Assembly (NCBI GenBank): GCA_963791805.1
Contig: CAWBTU010000004.1
Span: 620,001-684,000, forward strand
Source: JACMJL01 sp963791805
GTDB lineage: Bacteria; Bacillota; Clostridia; Clostridiales; Clostridiaceae
Direction of reading: 5' to 3'
Length of the DNA stretch: 64,000 nt
The position numbers were made by a program, and so were the translations under genes. Below the pieces are notes generated by a model. It was not told where the DNA came from. It saw nothing but the letters and a program-made list of their open reading frames with translations, and made no database searches. Shown here piece by piece: positions 36,830 to 44,133 of the stretch. Position 1 is the stretch's first letter, and each line of letters starts with the position of its first letter.

Positions 36830-36947
36830 TATTTAGTTTTCTTATTTAGAATGGTATAATTAATTATTAATGTTTCGACAAATTTTTCAATTGATTACCT
36901 TCTTTACTACAGACAATACAATGATAAATAGAATGGAGAGGTTGAAA

Positions 36948-37340
36948 GTGCTAGTTTGGAAAAATGAATATTCAATCGGAGTGGAATTAATTGATGCACA
37001 GCACAAACATTTATTTGAAATCGGGAGCAGTGCCTACGAATTGTTAAAAAGCGACTTATCTATAAACAAATATGATAAAATCCTTCAGATTATCGAAGAT
37101 CTAAGACAATATACTAAATTTCATTTTTTAACAGAGGAAGAATATATGTTAAAAATTGGATACCCCAATTTTTTAGATCAAAAAATGGAACATGATGCTT
37201 TTCTAAAAAAGATTGATTTTGTAATATTAAATAACATTGATAAGAATCAAGAAAAATATCTGGAAGATATACTTTCATTTATCTTTGATTGGATTTTAAA
37301 TCATATCTTGCAAAAGGATAAGCTTATATCCCAAAAGTAA
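36948..37340 (+). CDS. bacteriohemerythrin
   Basis: A 130-residue non-heme di-iron oxygen-binding protein. The four-helix signature is complete: HKHLFEIGS region with the first His after DAQ, the second His in FHFLTEEEYM with its Glu, the third in EHDAFLKK and the fourth in LNHILQKDK with Asp. The protein is soluble. A longer frame begins at 36870, but GTG at 36948 has GGAGAGG six bases before it and gives the usual LVWKNEYSIGVELID start. In anaerobes such proteins may scavenge or sense oxygen. Confidence 0.9.
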   Translation: MLVWKNEYSIGVELIDAQHKHLFEIGSSAYELLKSDLSINKYDKILQIIEDLRQYTKFHFLTEEEYMLKIGYPNFLDQKMEHDAFLKKIDFVILNNIDKNQEKYLEDILSFIFDWILNHILQKDKLISQK

Positions 37341-37343
37341 TAG

Positions 37344-37430
37344 ATTGAAAGAACTATTATTAATCAATTTATTTCTCAAGATAAAAAGGACTACTTAACA
37401 GAAATTCAAATTCCTATAAAAAAATGTTGA
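37344..37430 (+). pseudogene. 3' remnant of a GyrI-like (MerR/BmrR-type) regulator gene
   Basis: Between the hemerythrin stop and the next promoter a frame without stops encodes TIINQFISQDKKDYLTEIQI and then PIKKC before TGA. A C-terminal 'DYLTEIQIPIKK' is typical of GyrI-like effector-binding domains that end many MerR- and AraC-type regulators. There is no start codon or DNA-binding part. Its stop overlaps the -35 of the MerR-type promoter that follows, as expected if the regulator gene was deleted down to its tail. The match is short, so the call is tentative. Confidence 0.4.
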
Positions 37431-37457
37431 CTCTCCAGTTACTGGAGAGTATAAAAT
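37427..37457 (+). promoter_or_regulatory. MerR-type promoter/operator
   Basis: TTGACT and TAAAAT are separated by 19 bases, the stretched spacing of MerR-controlled promoters. The spacer is a perfect 21-bp palindrome, ACTCTCCAGT-T-ACTGGAGAGT (37430-37450). It faces the LysE-type exporter gene. No MerR gene is intact in the window. Confidence 0.7.
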
Positions 37458-37489
37458 AAACCTAGAGAAAAATTCTCTAGGTTTATTTT
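37453..37489 (+). other. 17-bp perfect leader hairpin
   Basis: AAAATAAACCTAGAGAA pairs perfectly with TTCTCTAGGTTTATTTT around an AAA loop, right after the MerR-type promoter and six bases before the ribosome site of the exporter. It may end upstream transcription, or act as attenuator or mRNA stabiliser. Confidence 0.7.
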
Positions 37490-37509
37490 ATACTAAAGGA
37501 GTGACTAAT

Positions 37510-38130
37510 TTGGATATTTCTAAAATACTTTACTTTATTTCTTTTTCTATTATGCTAACACTTGTACCTGGCCCAGATACCTTGTTTGTAATTACCCAAA
37601 GTATCTCTCAAGGAAAAAAAGCGGGGATTGCAACTGCATTTGGTCTTTGCACTGGTGTTCTTTTTCACTCAACTGCAGCTGCTTTAGGTATCTCAGTAAT
37701 TTTGCATCAATATCCAATGGCCTATACTTCCATAAAATATGCTGGTGGCTTATATTTGCTATTTCTAGCATGGAGAGCATTTAAAGAAACTAGAAATAAT
37801 CTTGACTCACCTGATGCAATTCAAAGCAAGGATTTGCTTACTCTATATAAACGCGGAATTTTAATGAATGTTCTAAATCCAAAGGTAGCTCTTTTCTTTG
37901 TAGCACTATTGCCACAATTTGTAACTAAACATTCTATTAATATTTCAATTCAAATGTTTTTTCTAGGTGTAATTTTTATGCTCCAAGCAATAATAATTTT
38001 CATAATTATTGCTACTTTTTCAGGAATTCTAGGAGAGAAGTTAAAAAGTATCCCTAATATTTGCCGAAAAATAAGTTTGGTTAAAACTGGTGTTTTTACA
38101 CTAATCGGTGTATCTTTATTTTTATTCTAG
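37510..38130 (+). CDS. LysE/RhtB-family exporter
   Basis: A 206-residue membrane protein with about six helices. The family signature LVPGPDTLFVITQSISQGKK follows helix 1, then AGIATAFGLCTGVLFHS and an NPKVALFFVALLPQF motif. LysE/RhtB proteins export amino acids or related small molecules. A GTG at 37501 overlaps the AAAGGAG ribosome site, so the TTG at 37510 is taken. Expression is probably driven by the MerR-type promoter upstream, which would make it inducible by a small ligand or metal. Confidence 0.87.
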   Translation: MDISKILYFISFSIMLTLVPGPDTLFVITQSISQGKKAGIATAFGLCTGVLFHSTAAALGISVILHQYPMAYTSIKYAGGLYLLFLAWRAFKETRNNLDSPDAIQSKDLLTLYKRGILMNVLNPKVALFFVALLPQFVTKHSINISIQMFFLGVIFMLQAIIIFIIIATFSGILGEKLKSIPNICRKISLVKTGVFTLIGVSLFLF

Positions 38131-38144
38131 TAATATCTTGAATT

Positions 38145-38357
38145 TTATACGTTCTCAATCCCAGTAACATCATAGCCTGCATCTTCCACAGCTAGTTTGA
38201 TTGCTTCATTAGTTATATTCTCATCTACATCAGCAGTAGCAACTTTCCCTTTAAGATCAACTAAAATATCTGTTGCCCCAACCTCTTTAAGTGCTTCAGT
38301 TACATGGTTTACACAATGTCCACAACTCATACCTTCTACTAAAATCTTCTTTTTCAT
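38145..38357 (-). CDS. copZ: copper chaperone CopZ
   Basis: A 70-residue heavy-metal-associated (HMA) domain protein with the metal-binding GMSCGHC loop near the N-terminus. It shuttles Cu(I) to the CopA ATPase. A longer frame begins at 38375, but the ATG at 38357 follows AAGGGAG and starts directly at the fold. It is last gene of the csoR-copA-copZ set, about 34 bases from the copA stop. Confidence 0.92.
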   Translation of the reverse strand: MKKKILVEGMSCGHCVNHVTEALKEVGATDILVDLKGKVATADVDENITNEAIKLAVEDAGYDVTGIENV

Positions 38358-38390
38358 TTTTATTTCTCCCTTCATATTAAATTTTCTATC

Positions 38391-40817
38391 TTAATGGCTT
38401 AATGGTTTAAAGCCTTTTAAGCGTAATGCATTTGTTAAAACAGATACTGAACTGAAACTCATTGCAAGAGCTGCAATAATCGGATTTAAAAGTGGTCCTC
38501 CAAATAAGTATAGCACTCCCATTGCAACAGGTATTCCTAAAATATTGTACCCAAAAGCCCAAAATAAATTTTGTTTTATATTTGTTATAGTTTTCTTACT
38601 AAGCTCTAAAGCAGTAGGTACATCTAATAAGTCACTTCTCATAAGCACTATATCTGCTGATTCTATTGCTACATCAGTTCCCGAACCAATAGCTATGCCT
38701 ATATCAGACTGTGCCAGGGCTGGTGCATCATTAATCCCATCCCCCACCATTGCTACTTTTCTACCTTCTTCTTGCAGTTTCTTCACTTCATTAGCTTTGT
38801 CCTGTGGTAAGACTTCAGCTAGGATTCTATCTATACCAACCTGTTTTGCTATAGCTTCTGCAGTCTTCTTATTGTCACCGGTTAACATAGCAACCTCTAT
38901 GCCCATACTATGAAGCCTCTCTATTGCCTTTTTACTATTTTCCTTAACTGTATCTGCAACAGCAATTATCCCATTTAGTCTACCATCAATTGCTATAAAC
39001 ATAGGGGTTTTCCCTTCCATGGCAAGCTTATTTGAGGATTCATCTAATTCCTCTAGTCCAATATGATTTTCATCCATTAGCTTTTTATTGCCAAGGAGTA
39101 CCTTCTTACTTTCAATTGAGACTTCTATTCCTAACCCAGGTATAGCTTTAAAATTCTCTGTTTTAATTAGCTCTAATTTTCGCACTGAAGCTTCTGCTAC
39201 TATAGCCTCTCCAAGAGGATGCTCTGAGCCTTTTTCACTAGATGCAGCTATTTGAAGTAAAAACTCTTCACTTATTCCTTTTGCAACTATTATATCTGTT
39301 ACCTTAGGTTTTCCTTCAGTTAAAGTTCCTGTCTTATCAAATACTATAGTTTGAATCTTATGAGCTGTTTCTAGCGCTATACCACTTTTTATAAGTACAC
39401 CGTATTCAGCGCCTTTGCCTGTTCCAACCATTATGGCTGTTGGTGTAGCTAAGCCTAATGCACAAGGACAAGCAATTACAAGTACTGAAATAAATATTGT
39501 TAATGCAAAGGCTACTGATTCGCCTGAAAAATACCAAGATAAGGACGACACTAACGCTAGTGCAATAACTACAGGTACAAAGTAACTAGATATTACATCT
39601 GCCATCCTAGCGATAGGTGCCTTTGACCCCTGAGCATTTTCTACTAAAGTTATTATTTGAGAAAGTGCTGTATCTTTACCAACTTTAGTTACCTTATACT
39701 TAATAGATCCATTTTTATTTATACTTGCCCCTGTAATTCTATCTCCCATGTTTTTTTCTACTGGCATACTTTCCCCTGTAAGCATTGACTCATCCACAGA
39801 AGTTATACCCTCAACTACTTCTCCGTCTACAGGCATTTTCTCACCAGGCTTAACTAACACTAGATCTCCTACTTCAACTTCATCAATTGGAATCTCAATT
39901 TCTTTGTTATCTCTTAGGATAATTGCAGTCTTAGGAGCTAACCCCATCAGTTTCTTTATTGCTTCAGAAGTTTTACCTTTTGTTACTGATTCTAAGTATT
40001 TCCCAAGGGTAATAAGAGTTAGAATTATTCCTGCTGATTCAAAATACATAGAATAGTCCATATTATCCATAAACACTATTTTAATTACTGCAAATAGACT
40101 ATATAAAAACGCTGCAGAGGTTCCGATTGAAATTAATGAATCCATGTTTGGACTTAATCTATATAAAGATTTAAAACCTACTATATAATATTTTCTACCA
40201 ACATAAAGTATTGGAATTACAAGTACTAATTCTAATATTGCATTAAGCTGATGATTAAACATAAATATATCTGAAATCATTGGTAACATTGCGATAAGTA
40301 ATAATGGAACTGCAAAAACAGCTGAAATTATAAATCTATTCCACAATGCTTTTATTTCTTTTTCCTTCTTATCTCTATCTTTGTCTACGTTGCTTTCTTC
40401 TTCAGATGCTTTATATCCTGCTTTTTCAATGGCTTTTTTAATATCTGAGGTTCTAACCTTAGAAGGTTCAAATCTAATTGAAAGCTTTTCTGTGGCAAAA
40501 TTTACGTTTGCTTCCACTACACCATCAAGTTTTTTTGTAACTCGCTCAACAGTCTTTGCACAAGCTGCACAGGTCATACCTTCTATCTTTAAGGTCTTAT
40601 TACTTGTTTCAACTAAAGCTTTATATCCTGCTTTTTCTACTGCATTTTGAATTTGTAACAAGTTAACCTTAGTCTCATCATAAGTAATATTCAATTTTTC
40701 CGTTGCAAAGTTTACATTTGCCTCTTCAACTCCTGGCAATTTCTTGGAAACTCTTTCAACAGCTTTTGCGCAAGCCGTACAAGTCATTCCCTCTATCTTC
40801 AATAATTTTGTATCCAC
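38391..40817 (-). CDS. copA: copper-exporting P-type ATPase CopA
   Basis: An 808-residue P1B-type ATPase that pumps Cu(I) out of the cytosol. Two N-terminal HMA domains carry GMTCTAC and GMTCAAC. Eight transmembrane helices include the CPC metal site in IACPCALGLATPTA. The actuator motif LTGESMPVEK, the phosphorylated Asp in DKTGTLTEGKP, the SEHPLGEAI His and the hinge GDGINDAPALAQ are all present. Start is GTG behind AAGGAGGGAGTTTAC. Repression by CsoR, encoded 100 bases upstream, is expected. Confidence 0.96.
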   Translation of the reverse strand: MDTKLLKIEGMTCTACAKAVERVSKKLPGVEEANVNFATEKLNITYDETKVNLLQIQNAVEKAGYKALVETSNKTLKIEGMTCAACAKTVERVTKKLDGVVEANVNFATEKLSIRFEPSKVRTSDIKKAIEKAGYKASEEESNVDKDRDKKEKEIKALWNRFIISAVFAVPLLLIAMLPMISDIFMFNHQLNAILELVLVIPILYVGRKYYIVGFKSLYRLSPNMDSLISIGTSAAFLYSLFAVIKIVFMDNMDYSMYFESAGIILTLITLGKYLESVTKGKTSEAIKKLMGLAPKTAIILRDNKEIEIPIDEVEVGDLVLVKPGEKMPVDGEVVEGITSVDESMLTGESMPVEKNMGDRITGASINKNGSIKYKVTKVGKDTALSQIITLVENAQGSKAPIARMADVISSYFVPVVIALALVSSLSWYFSGESVAFALTIFISVLVIACPCALGLATPTAIMVGTGKGAEYGVLIKSGIALETAHKIQTIVFDKTGTLTEGKPKVTDIIVAKGISEEFLLQIAASSEKGSEHPLGEAIVAEASVRKLELIKTENFKAIPGLGIEVSIESKKVLLGNKKLMDENHIGLEELDESSNKLAMEGKTPMFIAIDGRLNGIIAVADTVKENSKKAIERLHSMGIEVAMLTGDNKKTAEAIAKQVGIDRILAEVLPQDKANEVKKLQEEGRKVAMVGDGINDAPALAQSDIGIAIGSGTDVAIESADIVLMRSDLLDVPTALELSKKTITNIKQNLFWAFGYNILGIPVAMGVLYLFGGPLLNPIIAALAMSFSSVSVLTNALRLKGFKPLSH

Positions 40818-40919
40818 GTAAACTCCCTCCTTCTGAAAACTACATTTTTTCTAATATCTAACCTCTAGCATCTAACTTCTGGGAGGCATAAAAGAAACCT
40901 TTATCTTTATTAAGACTTA

Positions 40920-41186
40920 TCATTTATCCATAATCTTTGAAAGCAAATCTATTATTTCTTGAACTTTTTCTTCACCATTGTCACTAAGAACAGCATCCTT
41001 TACACAATGACTCAAATGCTGCTTTAAGATTAGTAAATTAGCTTTCTTTAGAAGGGATTGAGATGCGATTATTTGGTTAGAGATGTCTATGCAGTATCTT
41101 CCGTCTTCTATCATTTTAATTATTCCTTCAATTTGACCTTTTGAAGTTTTTAATGCTTGCAGTGCTTTTGTTTTCTCTTGGTTCAT
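40920..41186 (-). CDS. csoR: CsoR-family copper-sensing repressor
   Basis: An 88-residue four-helix repressor (DUF156). The Cu(I) ligands Cys-His-Cys of CsoR are visible as Cys in GRYCIDI and His/Cys in LKQHLSHCV. It binds GC-rich pseudo-palindromes and releases DNA when copper is bound. It is first gene of the copper operon, followed by copA. The ATG follows AAGGGGGCTTTTTTA, and a matching operator lies about 20-40 bases upstream. Confidence 0.92.
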   Translation of the reverse strand: MNQEKTKALQALKTSKGQIEGIIKMIEDGRYCIDISNQIIASQSLLKKANLLILKQHLSHCVKDAVLSDNGEEKVQEIIDLLSKIMDK

Positions 41187-41207
41187 TAAAAAAGCCCCCT
41201 TATCCTC

Positions 41208-41229
41208 TACACCCCTAGGGGGTGGTGTA
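41208..41229 (-). promoter_or_regulatory. CsoR-type operator
   Basis: TACACCCCTAGGGGGTGGTG with a matching TA end is a G/C-rich pseudo-palindrome in otherwise AT-rich DNA just upstream of csoR, resembling CsoR sites (TACCCC...GGGGTA). Autoregulation of csoR-copA-copZ is inferred. Confidence 0.7.
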
Positions 41230-41284
41230 TAGTTTTATTATATACTATTATTGTGAAGATTTCATGAAGAAACTCAATATTTTT

Positions 41285-42646
41285 TTATTTATTAAAAAAT
41301 ACTATGATTTCCGTTCCAACGCCTTTTTCACTTTCGACTTGAATCTTTGCAGAATGAAGATCAAGTATCTTTTTAACAATAGTCAAGCCAATTCCAGTTC
41401 CTTCTATTTCGTGTCTGCTCTTATCACCTCTATATAATCTTTCAAATATAAATGGTAAATCCTCCTTATTAATTCCTATCCCATTATCTTTCACCTTAAC
41501 CACTATCTGATTTTTATTTTCTGAAACATTAACCCAAATCTTCCCCCCCATATCAGTGAATTTTATGGAATTAGAAATAAGATTAATAAACACTTGCTTA
41601 AGCTTGTCTGCATCACCAAGTATCTTATATTTTCCTTCATTTTTAATATTGTATACTAGCTCAATATTTTTATTCTTTGCAGCTAAAGAATAATCTTCAC
41701 ACACTCCTGCTATCAACTCATCAACAAATATATCCTGTTCTACAAGGTCTATCTGGTTAGTTTCAAATTGCTTTAACATATTTAGACCATCTAGAAGTTT
41801 GCTAAATCGAATAACTTCATCATCTAGACTTATTAATCTTTCAGTAGAAACAGGTACAACTCCATCAATCATAGCCTCAAGATTATTTTGAAGCACATTT
41901 AGTGGAGTTCTTATTTCATGGGAAATATCAGAAATAAGTTTTTTTCTAAGCTCCTCCTGAGTTTTTAATTTTTCTCCCAGCGTATTCATGCTTTTTGATA
42001 AAAAATTAAGTTCTCTAATATTACTTTTGATTTCTACTTTAGATTCATAATTACCATTTGATAAATCAACAGAAATATCAGATACCCTCTTAATGGGCCC
42101 TGAAAATTGTTCTGATAATTTTAATCCTATAATAGAGACAATAATAATTGTTATTACTGCACTATACGCTATTCCTCTGTTTATAGAATTCTTAAAATTA
42201 ATATCATCTTGAGATAGTATTACTGGAAAGTATTGACCAATAACAATATACCCAACAATAATGTTTCCATCCTTAATTTCAAAAGTCTTAGAGGTATAAT
42301 CCCCTTTACCATTACCATGCATAATCATTTGAGTCTTCTCTTTAATATCAGTAGGGTTCATACCCCAAACCACATTTTTTTGTGAATCTAAAAGCGTAAT
42401 ACAGTAATTAGACATATAGGCCTCATGCATTATTTCTATCCCCGAATCTTTTGTCCATTTCTTATCATTCTTATAGACTTGTTGAAAATATTCTAAAACC
42501 TTCTTATTACGTTTATCCTGAATATTGCTCATATATTTATTGAAAGTTTTGTCAACAGCAATATTAACAAAAATTGCGGATAAAACTACAGCTGCAATGG
42601 AACAAATAATCAATATTAAACTTAGTCTTCTTTTAATACTTTGCAT
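41285..42646 (-). CDS. sensor histidine kinase
   Basis: A 453-residue membrane kinase. Two transmembrane helices (about 10-32 and 160-180) flank an extracytoplasmic sensor of about 125 residues, then a HAMP linker, a HisKA domain with SHEIRTPLNVLQ, and an ATPase domain with NLISNSIKFT, VKDNGIGINKEDL and GTGIGLTIVKK. ATG at 42646 follows GGTGGTGAAAAAA and overlaps the response regulator gene by 14 bases. Its place between csoR-copA and other copper genes suggests a CusS-like metal sensing role, but the sensor domain shows no recognised metal motif. Confidence 0.9.
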   Translation of the reverse strand: MQSIKRRLSLILIICSIAAVVLSAIFVNIAVDKTFNKYMSNIQDKRNKKVLEYFQQVYKNDKKWTKDSGIEIMHEAYMSNYCITLLDSQKNVVWGMNPTDIKEKTQMIMHGNGKGDYTSKTFEIKDGNIIVGYIVIGQYFPVILSQDDINFKNSINRGIAYSAVITIIIVSIIGLKLSEQFSGPIKRVSDISVDLSNGNYESKVEIKSNIRELNFLSKSMNTLGEKLKTQEELRKKLISDISHEIRTPLNVLQNNLEAMIDGVVPVSTERLISLDDEVIRFSKLLDGLNMLKQFETNQIDLVEQDIFVDELIAGVCEDYSLAAKNKNIELVYNIKNEGKYKILGDADKLKQVFINLISNSIKFTDMGGKIWVNVSENKNQIVVKVKDNGIGINKEDLPFIFERLYRGDKSRHEIEGTGIGLTIVKKILDLHSAKIQVESEKGVGTEIIVFFNK

Positions 42647-43328
42647 TTTTTTCACCACCAAATTTATACCCAACTTTTGTAACAGTTAAAATATATTTAG
42701 GCTCTTTACTATTTGTTTCTATTTTCTTCCTTAAATTTTTTATATGAACATCGATTGTCCTATCAAAACCTTCAAAATCTACACCAAATACTATTTCAAT
42801 TAATTTATTTCTACTTAGAACCTTTCCTTCATTTGAAGCCAAAGTATATAGAATGTCAAATTCGTTAGGAGTAAGAACTATACTTTCGCCATTTAATTCA
42901 ACTAATCTTTTTGTTTTATCTATTTGAAGCTCCCCATTGTTAAAGGAAAGTAATCCTACATCCTTTGCATCAAAACGCCTAAATAAAGCGTTAACTCTAG
43001 CGGTTAATTCTCTTGGACTCAAAGGTTTTGTAAGATATTCATCCGCTCCCAAATTAAGTCCCTTAATTTTATCATTCAATTCAACCTTTGCTGTAAGCAT
43101 GAAAATGTACACATCGGATATTTCTCTAATAATCCTGCAAACCTCTTCCCCCTCAATATCTGGTAGCATTAGGTCTAATATGATTAGTTTAAAATTTGTT
43201 TTTCTAAATAAGTTAATCCCTTCATATCCTTTATTTGTACAATTTACTTTGTAACCTTCTTTTTCTAGATATGCTTTTATTACCTCCGAAACTTTCTCTT
43301 CATCTTCAATTACTAAAATATTATACAT
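42633..43328 (-). CDS. OmpR-family response regulator
   Basis: A 231-residue regulator. The receiver domain has the acidic pair IEDEE, the phosphorylated Asp in LIILDLMLPDIEG and Lys in LTKPLSPRE. The C-terminal winged helix ends in LRKKIETNSKEPKYILTV and VGYKF. It is coupled to the kinase gene downstream. The second ATG (43328) fits AAAGGAG better than the first. The tandem direct repeats at 44001-44022 are a plausible binding site. Confidence 0.93.
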   Translation of the reverse strand: MYNILVIEDEEKVSEVIKAYLEKEGYKVNCTNKGYEGINLFRKTNFKLIILDLMLPDIEGEEVCRIIREISDVYIFMLTAKVELNDKIKGLNLGADEYLTKPLSPRELTARVNALFRRFDAKDVGLLSFNNGELQIDKTKRLVELNGESIVLTPNEFDILYTLASNEGKVLSRNKLIEIVFGVDFEGFDRTIDVHIKNLRKKIETNSKEPKYILTVTKVGYKFGGEKNAKY

Positions 43329-43419
43329 ATTCATTCTCCTTTCGGAAAATTATTATCAATTATTTATTATAACTATATCATTGTAAATTTATTATTCAAC
43401 TAACCAATTAACAAATAAA

Positions 43420-43452
43420 AGCCAGGCTAAAATTACTAATTAAGCCTGACTT
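43420..43452 (-). terminator. terminator after the Met-tailed membrane protein gene
   Basis: AGTCAGGCT/AGCCTGGCT stem (minus strand) with a loop of 14 bases and a following TTTTATTT tract. Confidence 0.7.
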
Positions 43453-43469
43453 CATTTTTTACTTTTTTA

Positions 43470-43958
43470 TTACATTCCTGACATGCCTGACATATTGCTT
43501 ACTATTTCAGGATTTACCATGCCAAATATCATTGCGATATGTGCTACAACTAGAAAACCACCTATAAGAATAAAATGTTTTTTCATCTTAACTTCTTCTA
43601 TTTTATTTTTAAATAGTAGTCCTAATTCCATTAATGCTATTGGAACTAGAAATAAAACACCACTTAAATAGGAACTTACAGCAACCACATCTATCCATGT
43701 ATGCCATCCTCCATTGCTAGTAAGTGGTATAACTACGTTTAGAAAAAGATAAATAAATATACCTGTAAAATAAATACCCGCAAATATTCCAACCGCTTTA
43801 TTTAATGTTCTTAACCCACTTTGGCTTGCTCTTCTAAAAATTATGAAAAACTCTGATATGGCAAGAGTTTCAGCACAAATTACTGGTATAGCCATAAAAA
43901 TAATTAAATTCCAAGGTTGGTTTTCCGTCAATAGCGACATATAGTGTGTCATGTTCAT
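43470..43958 (-). CDS. small membrane protein with Met-rich tail (DUF6803-like)
   Basis: A 162-residue protein with about four to five hydrophobic helices and no enzyme motif. The N-terminus is MNMTHYMSLLTENQPWNLII and the C-terminus ends SNMSGMSGM. The Met and His residues at both ends could bind Cu(I), and the location beside copper genes supports a role in copper handling. I recognise the layout as an uncharacterised clostridial membrane family but cannot assign a function. ATG behind AAAGGAGGTAAAGTTT. It is divergent from the HMA-DsbD-cupredoxin gene. Confidence 0.75.
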   Translation of the reverse strand: MNMTHYMSLLTENQPWNLIIFMAIPVICAETLAISEFFIIFRRASQSGLRTLNKAVGIFAGIYFTGIFIYLFLNVVIPLTSNGGWHTWIDVVAVSSYLSGVLFLVPIALMELGLLFKNKIEEVKMKKHFILIGGFLVVAHIAMIFGMVNPEIVSNMSGMSGM

Positions 43959-44000
43959 AAACTTTACCTCCTTTAATTTTATAGCAAAATAATATCAAAA

Positions 44001-44064
44001 TATTATGTAGATATTATGTAGAACTATATTTTCCGCATAAGAATAATTCTTCATAATATCTACA
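44001..44064. promoter_or_regulatory. tandem direct repeats plus inverted copy in the divergent promoter
   Basis: TATTATGTAGA occurs twice in direct succession (44001-44011 and 44012-44022), an 11-base spacing that equals one helix turn as in OmpR-family sites. Its inverse appears as CATAATATCTACA (44052-44064), which is an exact complement of 44006-44018. The region lies between two divergent copper-related genes and close to a response regulator gene. Confidence 0.6.
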
Positions 44065-44133
44065 CATGAATTTATTATAATTGAACCATTAAAACATAGA
44101 GGATAGAATTTATTGAATTAGGGGGAGAAAAAA

